A stretch of DNA of 64,000 nt. Origin: Zizania palustris. Lineage: Eukaryota; Streptophyta; Magnoliopsida; Poales; Poaceae. The notes beneath the pieces are model-generated. The model was not told the DNA's origin and made no database searches. It saw only the letters and a program-made list of their open reading frames with translations. Positions 1-13,056 of the stretch are shown in pieces. The stretch spans positions 30,132,162 through 30,196,161 of the forward strand of contig JAAALK010000287.1 of the NCBI GenBank assembly GCA_019279435.1. The letters run 5' to 3'. Both the position numbers and the translations under genes were made by a program. Within the stretch, counting starts at the first letter, position 1; every line of letters begins with the position of its first letter.

Positions 1-46
1 TAAACTCTAACGATTCAACATGTCAAATATCAGAATGTATGAGTAC

Positions 47-2242
47 CCATGTAACAATTGACTGGCACTGAGATGCCATCTTCTCAACAGGCCTCCTTCC
101 CAACAGAAGTTCAAGGAGTACTACTCCAAACGCATATACATCACTCTTCTCAGTCAATTTCCCTAAATTTCATGCAGTTGCAGATAATTAAAGTAGAAGT
201 TAATTGTGTAAATAAAGTTTAGTGTATATAGAGGATTACATTGTGGGACATGAGAAAATGGAGAGCATACCATCTAATAAGTATTCAGGAGCTACATAGC
301 CCAAAGTCCCAGAAAGATTCAGATTCTCTTTGCTGTGATTCCCACTAGTAACTGCAAGGCCAAAGTCTGAAATCTGCAAAACAAAACAGGATCAGTGAAC
401 ATGATTTTAATTTATCGGTGACATGAGCATTGATTGAAAGTAATATTTTAGCTGGCCAAAATTTAGATAAGCAGGCAAACCTTAGCATTGAAATCTGAAT
501 CCAAAAGTATGTTAGACGTCTTCAGATCCCTATGAATAACTGGTGGATTGCAGTGTTCATGAAGATATTCTAATCCCCTGGTTAGTTAAATTTACAAACA
601 CATATCATAGGATTCAGTGAGATGTATATAATAATATATTTAATCATGCAAAGTGAATGAAAATGCAAGAAGGAAACCTTGCTGTGTCAAGGGCAATCTT
701 CATCCGAATGTGCCAGTTCAGAGCCGACCCATGTGATGGTCCTAGAGAGAAGCACATAAATTATAAATGGATTCTCAACTATCCTATTAATGATTCAGAG
801 GAAACATAACTGAAGAACAAAATCAACTACATACTACCATGAAGTTGTGTTTCCAGTGACCCATTCTCCATCAGCTCATAAACAATAAAACAGTTCTTTT
901 CATGAATACAGAAGCCCAGAAGGGACACTATATTCAGATGCCGAATACTCCCAAGTAAATCTAGCTCATTCTGCCAATTAGGAGATAACAAAAACAATTT
1001 CAGCACAAAGACAGTCTGATCAAGCCATCAGTCCATGGATACAAACAATCATCACCTCAAATTCCTTTTCGCACTCATGTTCACTGCAGCCAAATCTCTT
1101 TACAGCAGCAACAAGTCCTCCATCAAAACTGGCCTTGTACACACACCCAAACCCACCAGCTCCAAGTACATTGCTCTCACTGAACTTCCCTGTAGCCGCC
1201 TCCAGTGAGCTATACTTCATCATTGAGACAAGCCCTTTCTTGCTAGTCTTCATTGAGTTGAACTTGTTCAGCATCGGCACCAATGCAACCTTTGCAGTAT
1301 CTGAACAATGCAAGCAGTTCAGTAGCTAGGACATTTACATGGACAAACAAGTCAAACCAACAAGAACCAATTAGCCAGGGCAAGAAAAGGGCCCAAGACC
1401 TGAGTTGTGGGTGTCCTTGTAAGCACGGGCTCGGCGCGAACGCCGGCACAGGATGCAGGCATACAATGCAGTGGCAACTATCGTCACGCCGGCAATGGAG
1501 GAAAGGACGATGGCAACGATAAGCTCCTTGCGCAAATGGTGGTGGTGCCTCTCCTCCACTCGGGCCACTGCAGCTGTGCAGCACAAGAGCAAGTGAAGGG
1601 TGAGAATTATGCACTCATGTAGTCATGTAGTCATGTGTTCAAGCGAGCACCGACTAGAGAAGATAAACCAAAATATTTTTCATGTAAATATATTGCTATC
1701 ATATCGGCTGATTGTTTGAAAAGATCAAACCTTGGATTTTTTTAGATAAAACATTTTATCTAAATAAATTTTGGAGCATCTGCAATTCTGCAAACTACTT
1801 ATTTATACAACCCAGTTTGAGGCTAACATATCGGCAACATCTTTTGTTTCCTTTTCTTTTGAAAGGATGCGTTTTTGTTGGTTTCTCAAATCTGAGCAAG
1901 CACAATCTTCTTCACCATTCCAAAAGAACGAGCAGTATGTTCAATTTAAATTCGTATTAAAGTTCACGAAACAGCACTAAAGCAAGGCACTTCGTTCAAG
2001 CCTGGAAGAAACTAGGATCACAAGGCGCACCTTTACCCCCAAATTTCCAAACGAAATAGCATGTCTTTCCCACCAAATCATCACGGAAATTTCTCAAATG
2101 GGGGGGGAAGAAACAAGGATAAACTCCGACTGAAATTTGAAATTTTGCAAGAGGACGCACAATTGAGAAATGCGGCGTGACAAAGCCAGGATCAAGAACC
2201 CTGAAACAAACACGGTAACAGGCTAACAGCACATCGAAAACG

Positions 2243-2322
<80 letters not shown>

Positions 2323-2625
2323 CGCAATCTTTGATCCAACTGTACTACCAGCCGCCAACCTACCCAAGGGAGAAGCCACCGTAGCTGCATGAGTCCCGAC
2401 GACGCTGCCGTTCGAGGAGGCGATCCTGCCCCTGCTGGTCGCCGGGGGAACTTGCGCTGCCGGCGCCGGTGAAGGCCCTGGGGAAGGTGAAGGCGAAGGT
2501 GAAGCCGCTATCGGCCGGTGAGTCCTCCCATTGGCCGCCAATGGGCTGCACAGCAGCAGCAGCAGCAGCAAGAAGAAGATGGAGGAGGAGCAGAGAGGTG
2601 TCAGTCTCAATGGAGGTGGTGGCAT
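47..2625 (-). CDS. Receptor-like protein kinase (At1g80640/At5g11020-like), C-terminal exon outside window
   Basis: Probable plasma-membrane serine/threonine receptor-like kinase. Exons, minus strand: 2625-2364, 1567-1400, 1300-1056, 970-838, 741-678, 577-481, 373-271, 162-47, all with GT/AG borders and matching phase, giving 396 codons so far. The ATG at 2625 opens a hydrophobic signal peptide, followed by a short Ser/Pro-rich outer segment with no LRR or lectin domain and one membrane span near residues 103-125. The kinase domain shows the glycine loop GAGGFGCV (about 190-197), lysine 211 in AAVK, HRDLK (Asp308), DFG (Asp326) and GTLGYVAPEY. The last exon here ends at SIVTW with a donor, so roughly the final 60 residues lie left of base 1. 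The family match is from recall of the Arabidopsis proteins. The ligand is unknown. Intron 1 carries a long GA microsatellite. Confidence 0.9.
2245..2319. repeat. (GA)n microsatellite
   Basis: About 37 uninterrupted GA dinucleotides inside intron 1 of the receptor-like kinase gene. On the coding strand this is a CT tract. Long GA/CT tracts near plant 5' ends can bind GAGA-type factors, but here the intronic position is all that is seen. Confidence 0.97.
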
Positions 2626-2903
2626 TGACCTCTCCGTCTCTCTCCCCTCCCTTTGGCCTGGAGAGAATACAAGGGCTACAGCAAGAACACAAAAGCCTGC
2701 GCACTCTGACGAGATACCATGCGAAACCAGGGAATCCAAAGAAAAACAAATGCAGTTATGGCGAGCAGCAGCCGCAGCAGCAACCAGCAAACCGCTTGTC
2801 AGTTCTCCCTTCCTCTTGATTCTTGTGTGCACTCCACTCCTGTGAACAATCAGCTTGCTTCTGCAGAGTGTTCTTGCATCCTGCGAGCACACAGCTTGTC
2901 TTA

Positions 2904-3246
2904 GGGGGTGTTTGGATACAGGGGCTAAATTTTAGCTCCTGTCACATCCAATGTTTAGATACTATTTTGGAGTATTAAATATAGACTATTTACAAAACCC
3001 ATTCATAATCGGTGGATTATTCACGAGACGAATCTAATGAGCCTAATTACGCCATGATTTGACAATGTGACGCTACAGTAAACATTTGCTAATTATGGAT
3101 TAATTAGGCTTAAAAAATTGTCTCACGAATTATCCTCCGATTCTGTAATTATTTTTCTAATTAGTTCACGTTTAGTCTTTCAAATTGATGTCCAAACATC
3201 CGATGTGACACGGGCTAAAATTTAGCCCCTGGATCCAAACACCCCC
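2904..3246. mobile_element. Tourist-like (PIF/Harbinger) MITE
   Basis: Near-perfect terminal inverted repeats of about 33 bp (GGGGGTGTTTGGATACAGGG at the left, its complement at the right) are flanked by TTA on both sides (2901-2903 and 3247-3249). It lies about 280 bp upstream of the receptor-like kinase start codon, so in its promoter region. It has no coding capacity. Internal sequence is shared with the elements at 4842-5177 and near 5915-6212. Confidence 0.92.
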
Positions 3247-3249
3247 TTA

Positions 3250-4841
3250 AGCTTTATTGGTCTCGGGAAATGGGTGCGGAGGAGAGAGAGGGCAAAATGC
3301 GAGCTTGGGTGCACGGACGGGAGGGCAAACGGGATCATCTGCAGCCAAATGAGGGCACTCGCTCAACAAGCACGGCAGTCAGATGAACATTCGAAAAGTT
3401 AACCGTATATATTATATATCTTGTTTAGATGGAAATCGAGATTTATTTTTTTATCTATATGTTATTTATCTAAGTAAACTTTTTAAGATGTAAAGAATAA
3501 ATTCTTATTTTTCATCTAAATGAAAGATAAATGATTAAATTCCACATGAACATCGGATGATGTGGAGAGGGCTTCAGGTGTAGGGTCTACTTCGTAGCAG
3601 TTTTGCGCATGATTTCACACTATGTAATTTGTAGCGGACGGTTTGAACGGGCGACTGCAGATATTAGTTAGAGGAATCATTTCCATAGTGGGGCTAGGGG
3701 TAATATTTAAGTAGTATTTGTTAATTTTCTATATCTCTAATGCATAGCAAATCAAGCTTGTGACTATATCATAAGCAAATTAACAAATGATATCAACAGA
3801 GCAAATCTCAAAAGTCGGTTGATCGAGCGGTGAAAGTCAATCAATATGGGGTTGCCAAAAGGCAATGCAACTTGAGACAGTAAACATTTCTGATCTCAAC
3901 CATCTTCGGTGTCCTCTGACTCGATCCGAGCCATCTGCTATGGATTTGACGGTGTGGAACTCCTTCCATTACTATAAGTGTAGGTCTAATCACGGACAAA
4001 ACCAGCCTTCAACACCCATCAGATCTTAATTCGACGAATCGAACAGTGTGAAAGAGATGACTGCCATCGTCGGTCGGTAGATGATCTCAAATCTCACTGA
4101 TCAGTGACCACCTCTTCGGTCGGTGCTGCTGTGGTGCATTGCGCAGTGCAGCGGGCAGCCACACACCAACTTCAGTTTTCGATCGCCTCCGTTATTTACT
4201 CCCCTCTCACTTCGCAACGCTCTGGCCAGGCCAGCTTGCCGCGTTGCAACTTGCAAGAACACGTAAATTTGATCAGATTTTGGTACGGTTTTTCATCATG
4301 ATTTGGTTTGGTTTCCGTAAGATTCGTGAAACGCAATCTTGCGTAATAGAAAACTGTTAAATCACACATTAAAACAGCCACGCGATATAATCTTTTTCAC
4401 TGACTCTTCTGAACTCCCATGAAAGTAATTAGAAGAACACGTCTGCAATTAACTGTGCAGTTGCTACCAACTCTGAACAAAAAAAAAACTGCAGCGTTTA
4501 GTTGTGAGTTTGTGCCTCAAATTAAACCTCGCTTTATGGAGTCATGGAGTTAAACTGAAACTGCTCCTCCTGCTCCATCAATTCAGCATTGAATAGTTGC
4601 CTTGCATGAAAGAAATGTTTCATCTGTCACGCCCCGTGCTGTGCAAGTGATCGTCCAACTGATCGACCCGATTAAAGTAGGAGTGTGAGTTTGGCTCAAG
4701 ACTCGCGAGTTAGCTCAGGTTCACGGACGAGCTGAGTCTTGAGTCAGATTTGGCTTTAAGTACTCGTAAACCAAACTTATGCTATCTTATTTGGTTTGGT
4801 AGCTGACTGAGCCGAGCTATCTCTAAATTAAGTACTTGTTT
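3250..4841. other. Intergenic, no gene seen
   Basis: AT-rich spacer upstream of the receptor-like kinase. Short frames at 4104-4381 lack splice context or recognisable motifs. No RNA gene or complete element was seen. Confidence 0.6.
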
Positions 4842-5177
4842 AGTTCTTTAGTCTAAAAGTTTAGTCCCGTCAAATCGAACGTTTGGATGTTATTTTGGAG
4901 TATTAAATGTAGACTATTTATAAAACTTATTCATAATCGGTAGATTATTCACGAGACGAATCTAATGAGCCTAATTACGTCATGATTTGACAATGTGATG
5001 TTACCGTAAGCATCTACTAATCATAAATTAATTAAGTTTAATAAATCCATCTCGCGAATAATCCTCCAATTCTATAATTATTTTATAATTAATTCACGTT
5101 TAATCTTTTAAATTGATATCTAAACATCTACCTTCGATGTAACGGATTAAACTTTAATTAATGGAATCAAAGTCCCC
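4842..5177. mobile_element. Tourist-like MITE, diverged
   Basis: Imperfect terminal repeats (GTACTTGTTTAGTTC at the left, GGGGACTTTGATTCC as the complement of the right) are flanked by TAA at 4839-4841 and 5178-5180. The middle resembles the MITE at 2904-3246, with the shared stretch GAGACGAATCTAATGAGCCT. Confidence 0.8.
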
Positions 5178-5914
5178 TAAAGTCGGCATCGATTTGGAAC
5201 GGACACAACCGCTAGAACAGAGGACTCTACAGGGGTCAGAAAAAGTACAGCTCTGTCGGTGCCTTTTTTTCATCAGTAATCCAGTTTATTAGACCGGCAA
5301 GAGAAGCTGTGGTTTTTCTGAAAATTTGGCCGCTCATCGATGGCAGCAGCTAGCACGGAACATGTACGATTTAAACTGACTGATCATTGATTTTCAAACA
5401 AGATTAAAATAAATAACGCTAACTATAATATTTTATTTTAGCACAATAATTTAGATTATATATAAATATAATTTTGTAGTTTTAATACTATATAATTCAT
5501 GTACAGGCGATGTTCCAGGATGCCACAAGTTTTAGAGTTCAACTCCACTCAACTATTATCGGACTGCACTCGTCAACCTCGAGAAAAGTGGTATGCTATT
5601 TTTATTTGTCTCTTTAATGTGTCTATAAGAACCTAAAATTTACTACATTTTGAAAGAAATTAAGTAGAAAAATATTATCGGTCAAATTTAAGTTGAATTC
5701 GCTAATGAAAGTAGTCTGTATAAACCACACGTACACGCTGGCTGTGCCGTATTTGGACACGGTAGTTGCTTCAAACCGGAGAGAAAACGATGGACTCTTT
5801 TCATTTCATCACTCAACAGAGTACACGTGAAGGACACATTGATGAGAGTTTAATACTCTTATATTTCGTTTGTCATAAAATAGGTATTAAGGATAATGTG
5901 AAAGTGATGTAAAT

Positions 5915-6212
5915 AAGGGGCACATCAGACTCGTTCTAATACTAATTAGAAGAATTAAATATAAATTAATTATAAAACTAATTACATAATTTCTAGACTA
6001 ATTCACGATACGAATTTATTAAACATAATTAATCTATCATTAGCACATTTTTACTGTAACACCATATTGTCAAATCGTAAACTAATTAGGTTTAATAGAT
6101 TCGTCTCATGAATTAACATAAGAGTTCTGCAATTAGTTCTTAAATTAGCTCACATTTAGCCTTTTTTATTAGCATTCAAACATCTGATGTGACATGTATA
6201 AGATTCAAACGA
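5915..6212. mobile_element. Diverged Tourist-like MITE
   Basis: The middle resembles the two preceding MITEs in reduced form (gaatttattaaacataatta, attgtcaaatcgtaaactaa). The ends are decayed and the borders approximate. The surrounding 5181-5914 and 6213-6750 hold nothing else I recognise. Confidence 0.55.
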
Positions 6213-6750
6213 GGGTAAGCTGTCACTAACTCCGACGTTGAGCACTTATCACATCCCCACATATGTCTTTTAACCAAAGCCCGGCGCAGTTTTTTTTCCC
6301 AAAAAACAAAAAAAAATACCTGAGAAGCTTATAATTAATAACTTTTTACTACTACTATGTTGTATTTGAAATAAATTTTAAATTTTAAGAGACTTTATTT
6401 GTATAACGGAGAGAATATACGATTTTTCTGGATCAGTGCCCCTAGGTTGAGATAATCATAATGTGATTAATTAGCACTGGAGATGCATGCATATGCACTG
6501 TGGTGTTTAACCTTACCTGAAATAATGTTACATTTCCATTTGGTAAACATGGGACGAGGTAGATCTGAACTATAGTGCAGATCGAGCACGCATGCAAATC
6601 TGCAACAGCAATGGTCTCCACTCTCAAGCTGATGATGGCCGTGTTTTTCTCCGGCGACTGTCAGCAATGTCAAACATTGCGACCCCCAGCATGAAATGCG
6701 AACATGCAGCCTGCATGGACCACAGGGATTGTCAAAACGATAGAACTGTG

Positions 6751-6982
6751 CTCCCTCCATTCACTTTTAAATGATACAATTAACTTTTATCTCAATGTTT
6801 AGTCATTCATTTTTTTTAAAAAAATTATACAAATATACAAAAATATAGTTATACTTGAAGTACTTTTGATAATAAAACAAATTATAACAAAATAAATGAT
6901 ATTTCAAAAAGTTTTTGAATATGACAAATGGTCAAATGTTGAGATAAAAGTCAACTGCGTCATTTAAAAGTGAACGGGGGAG
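6751..6982. mobile_element. Stowaway-type MITE
   Basis: Starts CTCCCTCCATTCACTTTTAA and ends with its inverted copy, TTAAAAGTGAACGGGGGAG. TA follows the right end; the left flank is TG, a possible decayed TA. The same family recurs at 32251-32457 and 46998-47234. Confidence 0.8.
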
Positions 6983-7655
6983 TATTAACTAAGAGCATCT
7001 CTGACGGTTTAGATTTAATTCCTATACAACTTCGGTCTCCGGCATCTTTTCTAAAACTCATTCCTTGTATTTTTGAACCCTCCTTTTTATTTAAAACAAT
7101 CGCTAAATTACAAATCTAATCACAATATATATAAGTTTGTTTCAGAGCACAAGTGAATAAGGATAAAATATAAACATGTTTGCTATAGATTGCAGTTCAA
7201 TCCTCAAATATCCAAAAAAAACAAATTAAATGATCTATTTGGGTCATTTTCTTATCCTAGGTTTGCAGGAATTTCAATTGCAATTAATAAAATAATGCTA
7301 AATGAATAATAACAAGTGCATTGGTAAACATGGAGTAATTTATCAATTTAAAATTTGCGACAGTAAATGCATTTTGTTCCTTATATTTGAGGGATGAGGA
7401 AAGCAGAATAGAGAATGAGATATGGTAGAGAATGAACTAGAAAATTTGTTGGAGTGTAGTTTTTATAGCAAATTCCCTAAATTTGACTACATGAAACAGA
7501 TCTAAGACATACAAGATTATAAAAGATTGTAATCAAGAAAAATAAAAAAATCGAAACGATAGACTAACAAAAAACAAGTCACCGACTAACAGATACCAAT
7601 AAAATATTCAAAATGATATATAGACTCGAGAAACACCCCTTTCTAATAAGTATAA
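6983..7655. other. Intergenic, no gene seen
   Basis: AT-rich spacer with no open frame of note and no element I can delimit. Confidence 0.6.
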
Positions 7656-7944
7656 GAGCAAATATAATAAGCTTACGTAAGCAGGCTACAAGACTTGTCA
7701 TATCAGATTAGTAGTGAGGTGGAGAAGAAAAGGAAGGAGAGAGAATAAAAACGGACTACTAGTTAACAGCCCACTCATACACAGATTCCAATGAACATTG
7801 TGAGATGGTGTAGTATGTTACACATTAAATGCATGATATATATATATAGCCAACTAACTATTATATGAGTTGTTTATTAGATTAGCTACATGTGACATGT
7901 CACAAATATAAAGCCAACAGCTAGCCATATTATTAAACTTGCTC
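7656..7944. mobile_element. MITE with TAA target duplication
   Basis: The left end GAGCAAATATAATAAGC and the complement of the right end GAGCAAGTTTAATAAT form an inverted pair. TAA flanks both sides (7653-7655 and 7945-7947). It has no coding capacity. Confidence 0.75.
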
Positions 7945-8312
7945 TAATGTGTGCAATCAGATCAGCCAACCAGAGATTACATCCTAATCCTAAATTAGAT
8001 GTCGGCATCCACCAGGTTTAAGAGTGCACGTGAGTATAACTAATATAGGATGGTCATGGATACGCTAGCTGACGTAATACCGTCGTTGGTACGTGCAAAT
8101 TAATTAAGCTGTGGATGACGCGAGCCAAGCGTCACGTATAGTCGGTAAATTCGTTCGTTTCTGGTTCAGGTTGCTTTGGGATAGCCAATGTAATTGAAAT
8201 TATATTAGATAATAAAATTGATTGATTATTGTTGTTGTTATTTAAGTTGTTTTATTTGGTACATAATTCACTCGTAATAGATATCGTGAGGAACGGGTGA
8301 TTAAAATTTAAA

Positions 8313-8458
8313 GGAATTTTTGTAAAAATGCCATTACAATTTTCTGTAATTTGAAAAATGCGACTGTCGGTGACTTTAGTAGGTCCCATCTGTCAGTGAC
8401 ACGCCGATGACATATTTAAAAACCGTAAAAATTGTAATGGCATGGAAAAATTTGACCC
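8313..8458. mobile_element. 146-bp Mutator-type MITE, copy A
   Basis: Inverted ends (tgccattacaatttt and aaaattgtaatggca) are flanked by a perfect 9-bp duplication AAATTTAAA at 8304-8312 and 8459-8467. A 9-bp target duplication is the mark of Mutator-like elements. Further copies are at 9437-9582, near 25348-25490 and partly near 46303-46360. Confidence 0.88.
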
Positions 8459-8467
8459 AAATTTAAA

Positions 8468-9427
8468 ACCAGAGTCACTTTGGGAACGTTTGGTTCCTTG
8501 TATATGGTATAGCCATGTTCTTTTTCTGAGATGGACCGTGTATTTCTATATACATGTTCTCTATAAAAGTTGTTTGGTTACTTGTCTGGTTCTTTATACA
8601 TGATCCTACATTGCATCAAAAGGTGATTAATTTGAAATAATGGAAAGTTTGTTTCGATTTGAAATTACAATAATCCGAAGGAAAAAGCTAGGTTAGATTA
8701 GTTTATTTCAATTTATAAAAATAAGTTAAATTATAAACTTTAACACATTTAGTACTGCTGGTCCAACCGCCTTGTGTTTTTTTACCATTCTTCCGTGTTG
8801 CATTGCACCACTGGTATTGTTTTTGCACCCAGCTTGTTACATTTATGTTTTCTATTAGGGGCAGTTCATTTAATCCCTTGAGGGAAGGGGATTGGAAGGA
8901 ATTTATACTATAATTTCTTCCAATCTCTCTCAATCCCTTCTAATCCCCTTCTAACCGAATAGGTACTTATCGAGTATGGTTTAGATACTACGAGGATAAC
9001 CGTTATAAAAATAATTGAGACATGAGATATAAAAATATTTTATATTTATTTATATGATTTATCTAATAAATAAACTAAATGTATAAAACATAAATTATAC
9101 TATCTTTCGTGGACGGAGTTAGGATGGTTACTGATCTACTAATTACTACAGAGTACAGACTGGTGAGAACTTGGAAGGTGCGACAGTATCAGCTCTGTTT
9201 ACCAAACCTGAGGTCATGGGCCATGCGTCTCCAGCCCAGGATCTATCACACAACCGTCAGCCCAATCCCTTTCCCTTCCCGACACGACCCTCGACCTCGA
9301 GAGGCCAAACCAGGTCGTGTACTCGCGTCCCACCGGCGTGCCCGACTGATTTTTTTTTATTTGTGAGTGTGATGGCATTTATTATTTAATAAATACAAAC
9401 ATGTAAAAATATTGTTTTTTTTGCGTT
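8468..9427. other. Intergenic, no gene seen
   Basis: AT-rich spacer between two copies of the 146-bp MITE. The reading frames at 9109-9389 have no recognisable motif. Confidence 0.6.
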
Positions 9428-9436
9428 TTTAAATAA

Positions 9437-9582
9437 GGGAAATTTTGAAACATACCATTACAATTTTCTGTAATTTGAAAAATGTCACTGTTAGTGACTG
9501 TGGTAGGTCTCATATGTCAGTGACACACCGATGACATATTTCAAAACTGTAAAAATTATAATGGCATAGAAAAATTTGGCCC
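9437..9582. mobile_element. 146-bp Mutator-type MITE, copy B
   Basis: Same length and layout as copy A, flanked by a perfect 9-bp duplication TTTAAATAA at 9428-9436 and 9583-9591. Starts GGGAAATTTTG and ends AAATTTGGCCC. Confidence 0.9.
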
Positions 9583-9591
9583 TTTAAATAA

Positions 9592-10055
9592 ACATGGTAA
9601 ATTTACTAGCTACTACTACTCCTACAGTCCTACACAACAAGAACTCGTTCGCAATTAATCTCTATCTAGTATCTCCTAGGCTACTGGGTGTGCTACTACT
9701 TTGCATTGGTTTCGTAACGCTGTTTTCTAAAATGTTACATCAGCTTAATACCCTTTTTCAGTGGAGAGTTTTATTTCACTATTTCCTAGGCTAACTAGTG
9801 TAATTAAATGCAACTAGCTCTCATGAAATACCCTCTCTCTGATGAAACGATTGGCTCTCAATAGGTGTTTCATTTCGTTTCATCTGTCTTGGAAATGGGT
9901 TAGCACCATATCATGATGATGACACTACTTCTTTCTCTTTTCTCATTAATTGAATGCCATGTCAGCAAAATCTAATGTGACATGGTAATTAATACTATGA
10001 AACACCTCATAAAACCTCCATTGTAATAGCCTCAGGAGACCCTGTACGTATCATG
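9592..10055. other. Intergenic, no gene seen
   Basis: Unique AT-rich sequence up to the left border of the 3-kb tandem duplication. No gene recognised. Confidence 0.55.
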
Positions 10056-10571
10056 CACCGATGTACACGTACGTAGGGTACTAATGCCCCGGTTCATTAG
10101 GGACTAAACTAAACTTTACTCTCGTTTAATTTAAATTTCAGTCTATTTTTTTGATTCTAATGACTAAAACTCAATAAAACAATTAAATAAATACCAAAAT
10201 ACCTCTCTAATCAAGATTGTTACCGTCCTTTTGTTACCTCGAGAGGTATTAATAAAGGGTATACCATGTCAATAATATCTTTAATCCTTTTAGCAACCTT
10301 ATGGTGACTAAGGAGCTAGAGTCTAGGGATTAAAGTTTAGCCCTTTTAGTCACCTTATTTGACAGTTTAGTGACTAAAATGACTAAACTTTAGGTACTAA
10401 AGTTTAGCAATGTGCGCCCTCCACGTCAAATACCCTGTTCTTTCCATATTTCGTAATTTTGAAGTACAATAAGTTATTAATTAATATGCATGAATTATGT
10501 TTTGTATGTTTATATATTCTAGTTATACTTAATGAGTTTGCATACATACACACAGACACGCATGTATGGAT

Positions 10572-13056
10572 TAGGGGTGAAAGTGGTTCGGATAGTTTCC
10601 GACCGTATCCGGAAAAAACGGATTCGGATTCGGATTTTTTGATTCGGATACGGATTTTTCGGATACGGATTCGGATTCGGATATTTTTTTTCGGATACGG
10701 AAACGGATATGATATGCCTGATATCCGTCGGATTCGGATACGGATTCGGATAATCCGGATAGTTCTTATTCGGATATCCGGCCCATTAAAATACAGGCCC
10801 ACTAGCTACACTGCAGGCCCATATCACATAATAGGCCTTTATATGGCACTATGGCATATTTGGCTGGCAGGCCCACTGCCATGGCGCCATGGCCCAACCG
10901 CCCAAGCATTTTGAAATAAAAAATCTTCTTTATTTTTTTTTAAAAAAAACATAAAAATATTTTTTTAAAAAAAATATATATTTTTAAAAATGGTATAAAT
11001 TTCTATAAATTTAAACAGATAAAATTTTTTAATAAATAAAAAATATTTTTTTAGTTCTTTCAATTTAAATTTTAAAAACATAATGAATTAATGAAAAATA
11101 GAAAATTGACATATAACAATATCCAAATTTTCCATAAATTAATATATGTTGTATTTTAATTATAGAAAAAGTTTAAACAAATATTTAACTATTAATTTGT
11201 TTTTAAACCTAACACATTTCTTTTAACATTTGTACATGCAAACTTTGTCAAAATAATTTTAAATTTTATCACAGCATCTATGTATCGTATGATGATACCA
11301 TGAGACGTATCGTATTTTTCAGACTTAATTTGAATTTTTTAGAATTAAAATTTCATTAAGCTCTACGTTGTCCATCGAGTGTCGTAATATTTTTTAAAAA
11401 ATATCTTTCAATTTAGTGGATACTGACTTAAAATAGACTCACATGCATGAATATGATTTTTCTAGAATTTTTAGTTCATTATTTCATGCACTTGTAGTTC
11501 AAATTTGATAAATTTCAATATAAATCAAAGAAACATACATAATGAATTAAAAATAGCAAACTTATGTATAAAATGTGAATTTTTTTTATAAGATTAGATA
11601 TGTTGTATTTTAATCATAGAAAAAAAATCAAGTTTAAACAAAGATTTAACTATTGATTTGCTTTTAAACCTATCACATTCTTCTTAACATTCTAACTCAT
11701 TACTCTCAAATCTCCATCTTTCTTAACATCGTAGATGCAAACTTTGTCAAAATAATTTTAAATTTTTATCACAGCATCTTTGTATCGTATGATGATACCA
11801 TGAGACGTATCGTATTTTTCTGACTTGATTTGAATTTTTTAGAATTAAAATTTCATTAAGCTCTACGTTGTCTATCGAGTGTCGTAACATTTTTTTTAAA
11901 AAAATATCTTTCAATTTAGTGAATACTGACTTAAATAGACTCACATGCATGAATATGATTTTTCTAGAATTTTTAGTTCATTATTTCATGCACTTGTAGT
12001 TCAAATTTGATAAATTTCAATATAAATCAAAGAAACATACATAATGAATTAAAAATAGCAAACTTATGTATAAAAATGTGAATTTTTTTTATAAGATTAT
12101 ATATGTTTTATTTTAATCATAGAAAAAAATTAAGTTTAAACGAAGATTTAACTATTGATTTTCTTTTAAACCTAACACATTCCTTCTTAACATTCTAATT
12201 CATTACTCTCAAATCTCCATCTTTCTTAACATCGTACATGAAAAATTTGTCCAAATAATTTTAAATTTTTATCATAGCATCTATGTATCGTATGATGATA
12301 CCATGAGACGTCTCGTATTTTTCAGACTTTATTGAATTTTTTAGAATTAAAATTTCATTAAGCTCTATGTTGTCCATCGAGTGTCGTAACAATTTTTTAA
12401 AACAATATCTTTCAATTTAGTGGATACTTACTTAAATAGACTCAAATTCATGAATATGATTTTTTTTAGAATTTTTGGTTCATTATTTCATGCACTTGTA
12501 GTTCAAATTTGATAAATTTCAATATAAATCAAAGAAACATACATAATGAATTAAAAATAGCAAACTTATGCATAAAAATGTGAAATTTTTTTATGATATT
12601 ATATATGTTGTATTTTGATATTAGAAAAAAAATTCAACTTTAAACGAACATTTATATTTCAAATTTATAATTTTAAACTTTATCTCTTTCACTCCAAAAA
12701 TAAGTAAATAGTCAACTTTGACTAAAACCCTATCGACCCTAATTTTTCTTTCTCTCTCCCGGTCTCTCCTACTCCTATCACCTCTCTCTCCCCGTTCGTG
12801 ATGATTTATATGATGTTAACTATTATTTGTCATTTGTGTATTGTGATCGTGAATAAATAAATACATTATTGATATTCGGTAAGTATTCGTAACCGTATTC
12901 GTATTCGATTCGTATCCGCTCCGTATTCGTATTCGATGATATCCGACTCCGTATCCGTATCCGGATTATCCGAATCCGAATTCGAATCCGAAAAAATATA
13001 TGAAAAGGATATGATATTAGTGATATCCGTCCGTATCCGATCCGTTTTCACCCCTA
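10572..13056. mobile_element. Non-autonomous hAT-type element, copy 1
   Basis: 2485 bp, ending in TAGGGGTGAAA inverted repeats; the inverted match extends imperfectly to about 23 bp (20 matches). The left flank is GTATGGAT, but the right flank (CACCGATG) belongs to the duplicated unit. Both subterminal regions carry dense TTCGGAT/ATCCGAAT motifs, as hAT ends often carry repeated transposase-binding sites. The interior, roughly 11085-12640, is three tandem units of about 500 bp. No transposase is encoded. The Ile/Arg-rich frames over the ends are translations of the hexamer repeats. Confidence 0.9.

Noticed and set aside
2360..2845. Frames on the plus strand and in a second minus frame opposite the receptor-like kinase exon 1
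   Set aside because: The minus frame from 2625 has a signal peptide and splices in phase to the membrane span and kinase exons; the others do not.
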